21,501 nucleotides of DNA, from positions 1-21,501 of the forward strand of contig JBGUSX010000070.1 in the NCBI GenBank assembly GCA_045132775.1, written 5' to 3'. Positions 14,833-21,501 of the stretch are shown in pieces. The translations under genes were made by a program, and so were the position numbers. Within the stretch, counting starts at the first letter, position 1. Every line of letters starts with the position of its first letter. Under the pieces are notes generated by a model. That model worked only from the letters and a program-made list of their open reading frames with translations. It was not told the origin of the DNA and did no database searches. This DNA is from SVTX01 sp045132775. GTDB lineage: Bacteria > Bacillota > Clostridia > Oscillospirales > CAG-272.

Positions 14833-14861
14833 TTGACAGATACAAAAAAATGTTGTATACT
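14833..14861 (+). promoter_or_regulatory. Sigma-A promoter of the peptide and giant secreted protein genes
   Basis: TTGACA (14833-14838) and TATACT (14856-14861) are separated by exactly 17 bases. The expected start near 14868 gives a leader of about 65 bases to the ATG at 14933. This also argues against an upstream ATG at 14867, which would sit at the transcription start. Confidence 0.85.
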
Positions 14862-14932
14862 ATATTATGATTATTTTTAAAAAGGTAACGCATTCAGCGC
14901 GACCTGTCAAACAATTCATAGGGGGAACACAC

Positions 14933-15073
14933 ATGAAACAAGAAGAAATCAGAATCACTGACAGCAAAGCAGTATATGCCTCTCCGAACATTACCGAGAT
15001 CCGCATTTCTGCAGACATTCTGACAGAATCCCCTGTTGACGATAATATGGGTGAATGGGATACGGAAATGTAA
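14933..15073 (+). CDS. 46-residue peptide encoded ahead of the giant secreted protein
   Basis: The peptide starts MKQEEIRITDSKAV, continues with ASPNITEIRISADILTESP and ends in an acidic tail, DDNMGEWDTEM. The start at 14933 is chosen because AGGGGG lies about eight bases upstream and because the promoter places the RNA start near 14868. It has no signal peptide, no Cys and no membrane segment, and is strongly acidic. A consensus promoter, a good ribosome site and a 39-base gap to the next gene support it as a real gene co-transcribed with the giant protein. From general memory, short peptides with a 'P-x-x-x-E-I-x-x-x-x-x-D-I-L-T-x-S-P' type pattern recur in gut anaerobes, but I cannot name a family. 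Its role (assembly factor, regulator, modified peptide precursor) is unknown. Confidence 0.65.
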   Translation: MKQEEIRITDSKAVYASPNITEIRISADILTESPVDDNMGEWDTEM

Positions 15074-15112
15074 CGTAATGCAATGAAAATGACAAGAACA
15101 AGAGGTATGATT

Positions 15113-18100
15113 ATGAAATCAAAGAAAACCTGGCGCATACTCGGAATAGCTTTGCTTCTTGCAATGCTCTTCTTGCTTCTTGCTGTAGCAGGACTTGCAA
15201 TCGGACAAAGCGAAGATACTCCCGAAATGAGCATAGTTGCTAATAACCTTTCTTTCAGCGATTCGGTATACATAAAGTACGCTGTAGCGTATGAAAACGT
15301 ATCCGACGTGGAAAACGTAAAGCTTCTCGTATGGCAAGACGGTAACGGTGAATATACGCTCGAAACCGCAGATGCCGAGCTCAGCCCCGTAGGCAGAGCC
15401 CAAGTAGCGGGCAAGGAATGCCTTATCTTTGACTATTGTGATCTTGCTGCAAAGCAAATGACAGATAACGTATATGCTCGCGCAATCTGCGAGGAGGGCG
15501 GCAACGTATACTACAGCGACGTAAACAAATACAGTGTCTTGACTTACGCGTACAACAAGCTCGGATATACCGGTACGGCAACACAGAACGAGGATCTTGC
15601 GGCATTGCTCCACGGTCTTCTCAAGTACGGCGCATCTGCACAGACTTTTTTTAACTATAAAACAGATGCGCTAGCTACGGATAAGCACGTAAAGGTCACT
15701 CTCGACAGAGGAACCTTTGCCGACGGATGCAAAACCGCTCTCGCTATTCCCGGAACAAAGCTGACCGTCACCGCTCCCGAGATCAGTTCCCTCGGCAGCT
15801 TCGCCTACTGGCAGGACGAGAACGGTCAAATGGTATCGGATTCGGCATCATACGAAATAGTTGTCGGTGCCTCGAATACTACTCTCAAGGCGGTCTACTC
15901 CGAATTCAAAGGCGGAGAGATCGAGGGCGCGGGTGCTATCCTTCCCACTTATTCCTTCGCATACAAAGAGCACCCTATAAACGAGGAGAATATCGTAGAT
16001 CTGACCGCGGCGGAATTTGAATCGCTCATCAGAGCAGGGATCAAAACGAATACGACGTACCGCATCACTGACGGAAATCCGGTCACGGTCACAAGAAACC
16101 TCAACGGCAAAGGCTCTGCCCTTATCGCGCCCATGGGAGTAATTATCGACAATGGCAGCTCTATATCAGTATCGGATATCATTATTTCGGGTAGCGTCAA
16201 GGTCATATCGTCAAATAACGTATCGCTTGCACGGGTTGAGGTTCAGAGCAACGAAACGGCACTCTCCATTGACTCATATTCCTCTGACGTGACCGTGAAC
16301 GACTGCAGATTCTTCGGAGCAGACGGTGGAGTGGAATCCTATGCCTCAAATACCACGGTAAAAGACTCATACATAAGCGGTGTTGTAACAGGACGTGCCG
16401 ACGGATTTGCAATACATAACTGCAAGGTCGTGGCAAAGAGCAACGGCATCACGCTCTGCGGATCCGATATTTCCGCAACGAATAACACTGTTACATCCGA
16501 GAACGGAGCAACCGGTATCACCGTTGAATCGGGATCTCTCAATTCCCTGCTTTCCTACAATATTATCTCCGGTGCCGGAACAGCCGTTAAGGTGAGCGGT
16601 TCCACAAATACCGTTGTCATCTTCAATTCGGGATTCAATACCGTATCTGAAGACAATATCAACCTCTATATCGTCGAAAACTCGATCGGCGGCTCACTGA
16701 TACTCAAAAACAACGACTACCTTCTCTGTGATTCAAACTCGTACCTTGAAAACGGACAGGATCACGCTCTGGTTTCGGAATCAAATCAGAATATAAACGG
16801 CGACACGCTTATGGACGTGAATGCGCGTAACGAGGTCGGCGCAAAGGAGGAGCTTCTTCCCCACACTAACAAGGAGCTTTTCCTTGAGATGCCAAGAAGA
16901 TCCACCGTCAAGGACGTAGCGGGCGGAACAGAGCTTGATCTTAACACCTATATCGAAAATAACGCAAAGACCAAATCGGTCGTTATCGTTCCCCCCGGAG
17001 CGTACTATACCGCCGCGGGCGATCCCATCACTTTGACCGCGGAGATGAGCAACACGGAGATATATGCGTTCGGTGTTTACAACGAGCATGATTTCAATAC
17101 TAATGCCGAGTATCTTGCAAACAAGGGCGGCAATCAGATCCTCACGATTAACAACGTGGAAAATGTAAATATACATGGAATCACTCTTGGCTATGACTAC
17201 CAGGCATCAGGTCAGGTGCACGTGCTTAAAAAGCTTGACGATCAGCAGATCCTCGTTGTCCCCGCGGCTGGATACGACCTGTCCGCAGGCTTTGGTCAGA
17301 GCAATCTTGACGTTTTCCATAATTCCTACACCTATAAATTCGGTGCAGGAACTCTTTACAGCGCAACGGGAGGCTCAACGTATACGTATGTCAGCACAAA
17401 AGACGACGGAACTATGGTATTAAGGCTCTCGACTGCCGCATCCTACGATGCAATGAATGTAGGTGATATTATCGTTTGCCGAATGGCAGGAGATAACCAG
17501 CATACAGTTGGAATCTCAAATTCCAATAATGTCAAGATCAAAGACGTGATCCTTCACGGATACTCTGCCGCACTTATGACCGTTGTTACCGGAAGTTCGA
17601 CCGACGTGTCTCTTGAAAGAGTCCACAACACCGCGCGTGCTCCCTATATCATCGATAAAGAAACCTACGATATGTACGCCGCTTGGGAAAAGGAGTACGG
17701 AGTCGATCTTGAGATATATATCGATGAGCTCGGACGCTACCGCGGCTCGATTCCCCGTGTAGGCTCGGTTGATGCAACTCACGTTTCGGGATCAAGCGAA
17801 GGCCTTGATATAACCTCTTGTCTCTTCGAAAACATGTGCGACGACGGATCCAATCAGCGCGGTTCGAGCTCGAGACTTTCAGGAATCAAGGACAACGGAG
17901 ACGGCACGACAACGCTCTATTTTAAGGGCATGGTGACCTCTACATATCACGGCATATATAAGACTGCAAAGAAAACGCAAATTACTCTTAACCCCCTTTC
18001 CTTCTCCGAGGGAGACAACATATACGTATACAGTTCAAAGGGAGTTTTGCTTTGCGACACGGAATGTCTTACAGACTCGAAGAGCGAGGACGACCTCATC

Positions 18101-21100
18101 GAGATCTTCGACTTCGATACAATAAGATATTTTATTCACGTAAGATCGGTCAAGGTTTCAACAGACGCAGTTAACTTTGATGCCCTTGAGGGCTATGACC
18201 TCAGCGACCATCACTACAGTATGAAAAACAAGATATTGGTCGATAACATCAGTCATGTAAGCCAGGGCTTTGTCGCAGATAACCTTATGGTGCGCAACTC
18301 TACCGCGCGCGGAATCCTCATCAAGACTGTCAACGCGACGGTGAAGAACTGCACCTTCAGAAACGTAGCGGGAACGGGTAACCTTCTCAGCGTAGAGACC
18401 TCTTGGGGTGAGAGCACGGTCACAAGAAACGCTACGATAAGCGCATGCCTCTTTGATAGCTGTGGAATCAGCACAGACGATCCCATAAGATCAAATATCG
18501 CCATTTCGGGACTTTCAACATACGGTAAGGCAAACGTGGATACCCTCCGCGTAAGCGATATACTTATCTCGGGATGTGAATTCAGAAATTACGGTCACCA
18601 ATTCGGTATTTACGTAAACGGCGCACAGAACGTAAAAATAATTGATAACGTCTTTGACCCAAAGGACGAGGTCGCCCCCGGAAATTTCGTTAAGATACTG
18701 ACTGCTCTTAACGTTGAGCTCTCGGGCAACAAGTATAAGGACTCAACAGGTGCTTTAACAACAATAAGCAATATTGATGCCGAGGACTATACACATATCC
18801 ACGGAAGTGACGTTGGAGACACCTTCAAGGCTGATTGTGATATTTTTGTCGGAAGCAACCACCTGAGCAGTATGAGGATCTATTACGCAGATATGGCAAA
18901 CCGTAACATTGCTTCCGTTATGGCTCAAAATCTTGCGGATGTCTGCGGTTATTCGGTATCCTATTCGGGCTTCTTCAAGGAAAACGTGATCAATATCGTA
19001 GCCCTTGATCAGAGCAGCGACGCAGTATCCTCTGCCTGCTACACCGTAACCTCCAACGGCAAGGATCTCACGATAACCGCCGCAACAAGAGCGTCATTGA
19101 TCTATGCAGTCGAGGACTTTGTGGAATATATCCGTCAAAGAAGCAAGACAGAGCAAGCGATAACCTTTGAGGACGGATTCTCAATGACAAGAAGCTTTGA
19201 TCTCAACACCTCCACCGCGTCAAACACCTCATTGTTCAAATACAGCGGACTCTGGAGTGCAAGCGGTGCTTGCATGTCATCTCTGACAGATGCAGATTAC
19301 GTTGAGTTTGACGTTACGGGAAATGCTTTCACGCTTCTCTTCTCCGACAAGACCGAATTTGATCTTTTCATAGACGACGAAAAATTAGGCACCTACACCG
19401 CCGATTCAGAAATGACCTTCTGCATTGAAAAAGGCACTCACACCGTCAAGGTGCTCTGTAAGGACACGAAAAAGACCTTAAGCTTTGCAGGAATAAGATA
19501 TCTCGGAGCAGGTATCACACGCACGTCAGACAGATCCCACTATATCCAGTTCATCGGTGACTCAATGGTGGACGGTGAGCGAAGCTTTGCCCACACTCTC
19601 GGAAATACTCTCGGATGGGACTATTCGGTAATGGTAGGCGATACCCTTCCCGACTATGCCGACACGGGCAGGACTCCCGACGTCGTGTTCATCTTCCTCG
19701 GAACAGATGCCCTGAACTCGTCAACCTCACAAAACGACGCAAATGCGTTTGTTCAGCGTTACGAGGATCTTGTCAGAAGTATCAACTCAAAATACGGCAG
19801 TTCTACAAAGATACATCTTATGCAAGCACTGTCCACGTCGGATGCATCCGCTATGTTCAATACGAATCATATAAGATACCGCTCGATATCAACCGTAATG
19901 AACAACTGCAGTGATCTTGCAAACGTAAACACGATAAATGCAGCCACGGTACAGAGCTGGGGTGTAGAATTTGACTCAGCAAAGGATACGACCAACCCCA
20001 CCCCCGACGGATACGATACCCTCGTCTCACGGATCGCTATGTATATCTCCGCCAAATCGGGATATACCGATTACTATAATCATTCCTTCGATCTGAACAA
20101 GATGAAGAATTATAACGGACAGATGCAGACGGGACTCAGTGAGGACGGTATCAGCTTCAGCCGATATAATTTTATAGATAAGAACGGCGATCCCATCAAC
20201 GGCCACGTATTCATAAGCGGTAACGATTACGCAAACAAAATAGTCACCGATTCGGGTCGCTACCTGATATTCAAATTCCGTTCTACCGCTGACTACAGCA
20301 TAGCCTTCAATATGCGTACCAACGATTACGGAACGAACGTTGCCGAATCGGGCAAAGGCTACGTTTCAAGCGTCTCAAGAACTGCAAGCTCCCTTTCTAC
20401 CGATTGGGAGACCGCGGTCATAGATCTTGCGCAGTTTGATCACTACACCACGGGAACTCATATCGGAGTACAGGTCAGAATAACGACTACAGCCTCCGAG
20501 ATCGATATTGCCGACGTAACTATCGTCGACACCATCTCCGACGCAAATCTTTACATTCTCTCCGAGCTAGGCGAAGCGGAATATTACTTCTATGAGAGAT
20601 GGGATATGCAGGGTGTAAGGACCTCCATTACGGGCAAGGAACTCTTTGAAGAGGAAGAAGAAACAGTCGATCTCAGCTACGTCAACCATAATTTTAATCT
20701 CATTGCTATGTATCAATATGACAATCAGACTAACAAATTGGGTGCTCCCGACGGACTCTTACTCTCCGATGATGACGGAACAGTATACAACCGCTTTGTT
20801 ATTAACGGAACGGGACATATATTCTTCAAGGGTAAGAACGTGTTATCAGAGATCAACGGGGACACGGGCAATTACCTTGTATTCAAGTACAGAACGCCAA
20901 AAGCAAGCAATCTCGGACTTGAAATGCAGACAAGCGACCTTCCCTATAACTCCTCAAGACCCAATGACACTATGCTCCGCATCACAAAGCCCGCTGCAAG
21001 CAACCCTGACGGTTGGGAGATCGCAGTGGTAGATCTTGCACAGTACACCTCTTATACAAGAGATGCGGATCTCAACGTTCTCATAAGAATAACGACCACC

Positions 21101-21241
21101 GCATCCGAGTTTAACCTCGCCTACGCGGCGATAGTTGACGATATCAGCGAGGCTGAGAGATACATATCCGCTATGGGAGACTCTTCCTACGTCCACTATA
21201 CTAACTGGGCTGGAGCAGGAACGCAAACGGCTATTGACTAA
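15113..21241 (+). CDS. Giant secreted multidomain protein: beta-helices (one GH110-like), GH-accessory domain, degenerate SGNH esterase, twin C-terminal modules
   Basis: This 2042-residue protein begins with a Sec-type signal peptide (MKSKKTW then a long hydrophobic stretch, cleavage likely near residues 27-31). Following it are: an N-terminal domain to ~185; an InlB-repeat-like segment ~190-265 (FAYWQDENGQMVS...LKAVY); a first right-handed beta-helix ~310-560; a second, pectate-lyase-like helix ~585-1230 starting VVIVPPGAYY, with VDATHVSG (886-893) and a DDGSNQRG block (Asp910-Asp911) reminiscent of GH110 alpha-galactosidases; an alpha/beta domain ~1233-1365 like those before GH catalytic domains (RASLIYAVEDFVEYI); a jelly-roll ~1370-1470; an SGNH/CE2-like hydrolase ~1478-1655 with GDS (Ser1484); and two related ~185-residue modules split by five Glu (1846-1850). 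No LPXTG, SLH or C-terminal membrane anchor is seen. The start at 15113 has AGAGG upstream; an ATG at 15083 has none. Likely a glycan-active or glycan-binding exoprotein; substrate unknown. Confidence 0.85.
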   Translation: MKSKKTWRILGIALLLAMLFLLLAVAGLAIGQSEDTPEMSIVANNLSFSDSVYIKYAVAYENVSDVENVKLLVWQDGNGEYTLETADAELSPVGRAQVAGKECLIFDYCDLAAKQMTDNVYARAICEEGGNVYYSDVNKYSVLTYAYNKLGYTGTATQNEDLAALLHGLLKYGASAQTFFNYKTDALATDKHVKVTLDRGTFADGCKTALAIPGTKLTVTAPEISSLGSFAYWQDENGQMVSDSASYEIVVGASNTTLKAVYSEFKGGEIEGAGAILPTYSFAYKEHPINEENIVDLTAAEFESLIRAGIKTNTTYRITDGNPVTVTRNLNGKGSALIAPMGVIIDNGSSISVSDIIISGSVKVISSNNVSLARVEVQSNETALSIDSYSSDVTVNDCRFFGADGGVESYASNTTVKDSYISGVVTGRADGFAIHNCKVVAKSNGITLCGSDISATNNTVTSENGATGITVESGSLNSLLSYNIISGAGTAVKVSGSTNTVVIFNSGFNTVSEDNINLYIVENSIGGSLILKNNDYLLCDSNSYLENGQDHALVSESNQNINGDTLMDVNARNEVGAKEELLPHTNKELFLEMPRRSTVKDVAGGTELDLNTYIENNAKTKSVVIVPPGAYYTAAGDPITLTAEMSNTEIYAFGVYNEHDFNTNAEYLANKGGNQILTINNVENVNIHGITLGYDYQASGQVHVLKKLDDQQILVVPAAGYDLSAGFGQSNLDVFHNSYTYKFGAGTLYSATGGSTYTYVSTKDDGTMVLRLSTAASYDAMNVGDIIVCRMAGDNQHTVGISNSNNVKIKDVILHGYSAALMTVVTGSSTDVSLERVHNTARAPYIIDKETYDMYAAWEKEYGVDLEIYIDELGRYRGSIPRVGSVDATHVSGSSEGLDITSCLFENMCDDGSNQRGSSSRLSGIKDNGDGTTTLYFKGMVTSTYHGIYKTAKKTQITLNPLSFSEGDNIYVYSSKGVLLCDTECLTDSKSEDDLIEIFDFDTIRYFIHVRSVKVSTDAVNFDALEGYDLSDHHYSMKNKILVDNISHVSQGFVADNLMVRNSTARGILIKTVNATVKNCTFRNVAGTGNLLSVETSWGESTVTRNATISACLFDSCGISTDDPIRSNIAISGLSTYGKANVDTLRVSDILISGCEFRNYGHQFGIYVNGAQNVKIIDNVFDPKDEVAPGNFVKILTALNVELSGNKYKDSTGALTTISNIDAEDYTHIHGSDVGDTFKADCDIFVGSNHLSSMRIYYADMANRNIASVMAQNLADVCGYSVSYSGFFKENVINIVALDQSSDAVSSACYTVTSNGKDLTITAATRASLIYAVEDFVEYIRQRSKTEQAITFEDGFSMTRSFDLNTSTASNTSLFKYSGLWSASGACMSSLTDADYVEFDVTGNAFTLLFSDKTEFDLFIDDEKLGTYTADSEMTFCIEKGTHTVKVLCKDTKKTLSFAGIRYLGAGITRTSDRSHYIQFIGDSMVDGERSFAHTLGNTLGWDYSVMVGDTLPDYADTGRTPDVVFIFLGTDALNSSTSQNDANAFVQRYEDLVRSINSKYGSSTKIHLMQALSTSDASAMFNTNHIRYRSISTVMNNCSDLANVNTINAATVQSWGVEFDSAKDTTNPTPDGYDTLVSRIAMYISAKSGYTDYYNHSFDLNKMKNYNGQMQTGLSEDGISFSRYNFIDKNGDPINGHVFISGNDYANKIVTDSGRYLIFKFRSTADYSIAFNMRTNDYGTNVAESGKGYVSSVSRTASSLSTDWETAVIDLAQFDHYTTGTHIGVQVRITTTASEIDIADVTIVDTISDANLYILSELGEAEYYFYERWDMQGVRTSITGKELFEEEEETVDLSYVNHNFNLIAMYQYDNQTNKLGAPDGLLLSDDDGTVYNRFVINGTGHIFFKGKNVLSEINGDTGNYLVFKYRTPKASNLGLEMQTSDLPYNSSRPNDTMLRITKPAASNPDGWEIAVVDLAQYTSYTRDADLNVLIRITTTASEFNLAYAAIVDDISEAERYISAMGDSSYVHYTNWAGAGTQTAID

Positions 21242-21251
21242 ACGCATATCA

Positions 21252-21277
21252 AGGTCACCCTCGATCGAGGGTGACCT
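21252..21277 (+). terminator. 26-bp perfect palindrome after the giant gene
   Basis: AGGTCACCCTCGA and its complement TCGAGGGTGACCT meet with no spacer, 10 bases past the stop codon. It would form a strong hairpin in RNA, but no T-run follows (CAGACTGTCG), so it is at best an atypical terminator. It abuts the terminal repeat, so it may instead be part of that element. Confidence 0.5.
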
Positions 21278-21501
21278 CAGACTGTCGAAAAAGCTGTTAG
21301 ACCGCAAGGGATACAAGACAAAAAAACAAACATTAAAAACTCACACGCAGGAAATAAGCGCAAGGCATTCATCGAGAATGCCTTGTGCTTTCTTGCTTTT
21401 TCCGTTTTTGCACTCTGGCGTACCCCTGTACGCCGACGAATGCAAAAACGAAAAATCTACCTACCTTTTTCGACCTCTGCCAGCGTGTCGAGACTTTCTC
21501 G
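21278..21501. mobile_element. MITE-like structured repeat, right copy (runs off the window)
   Basis: The near-inverted ends CAGACTGTCGAAAAAG (21278-21293) and CTTTTTCGACCTCTG (21465-21479) bound about 202 bases with no coding capacity. Inside are a 15-bp stem (21356-21390, loop ATCGA, one G-T pair) and the nested CGTTTTTGCA/GGCGTAC stem. The portion 21369-21501 is repeated at 1-133. Homology to the left copy continues 22 bases past the right inverted end, so the true boundary may lie further right. No target-site duplication can be judged with one edge missing. The repeat and stems are directly visible; mobility is inference. Confidence 0.6.

Noticed and set aside
14867..14932. Upstream ATG for the small peptide gene
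   Set aside because: It would lie at the predicted transcription start and has no ribosome site, whereas ATG 14933 has AGGGGG upstream.
15083..15112. Upstream ATG for the giant protein gene
   Set aside because: There is no ribosome site before it, and the signal peptide is more typical when starting at MKSKKTW (15113).
1..21501. Window as a complete circular replicon, suggested by the terminal direct repeat
   Set aside because: The two copies differ at two positions and no replication or mobilisation gene is present; a dispersed repeat at contig ends is more likely.

Overview
The window looks like a piece of a gut- or rumen-type anaerobic Clostridia (Bacillota) genome. The reasons are sigma-A type promoters with AGGAGG-like ribosome sites, a glgC/glgD/glgA/glgP glycogen set that uses the Firmicutes-specific GlgD subunit, a sugar-type lipoprotein binding protein, and a very large secreted beta-helix protein. 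No rRNA, tRNA, CRISPR array, transposase or integrase is visible. Species cannot be named from the sequence alone.

Layout. Positions 1-169 hold one copy of a hairpin-rich repeat and a terminator-like hairpin. Everything from 187 to 14543 is on the minus strand. Read in transcription order (high to low coordinates) it contains: a shrunken, apparently catalytically dead branching-enzyme homologue (13101-14543), glgC, glgD, a 157-bp gap with a repeat-like sequence, glgA and a terminator; then glgP, a cytoplasmic GH13 amylase/pullulanase, a full-length FolC/Mur-ligase-like protein that has lost its ATP-binding loop, and a terminator; then enolase and its terminator; then an orphan carbohydrate-type solute-binding lipoprotein with its own consensus promoter. 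At 14544-14932 two back-to-back near-perfect promoters (both with 17-bp spacers) fire away from each other. The minus one drives the glycogen genes. The plus one drives a 46-residue peptide followed by a 2042-residue secreted multidomain protein (beta-helix, GH110-like beta-helix, GH-accessory domain, degenerate SGNH esterase, two tandem C-terminal modules). After it come a 26-bp perfect palindrome and a second copy of the terminal repeat, which runs off the right edge.

How the genes fit together. GlgC makes ADP-glucose, GlgA polymerises it, GlgP releases glucose-1-phosphate, the GH13 enzyme trims or debranches the polymer, and enolase feeds lower glycolysis. The usual glgB slot holds a protein with GlgB architecture but no catalytic residues, so a working branching enzyme must be elsewhere or branching is done differently. 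The binding protein and the giant secreted protein suggest a glycan-foraging lifestyle, but no permease or true GH/PL operon is present here.

The main surprises are several pseudo-enzyme-like proteins within 20 kb (GlgB-like, FolC-like, and the SGNH domain of the giant protein, beside the normally inactive GlgD), the conserved-looking small peptide in front of the giant protein, and the structured dispersed repeat at both window ends.
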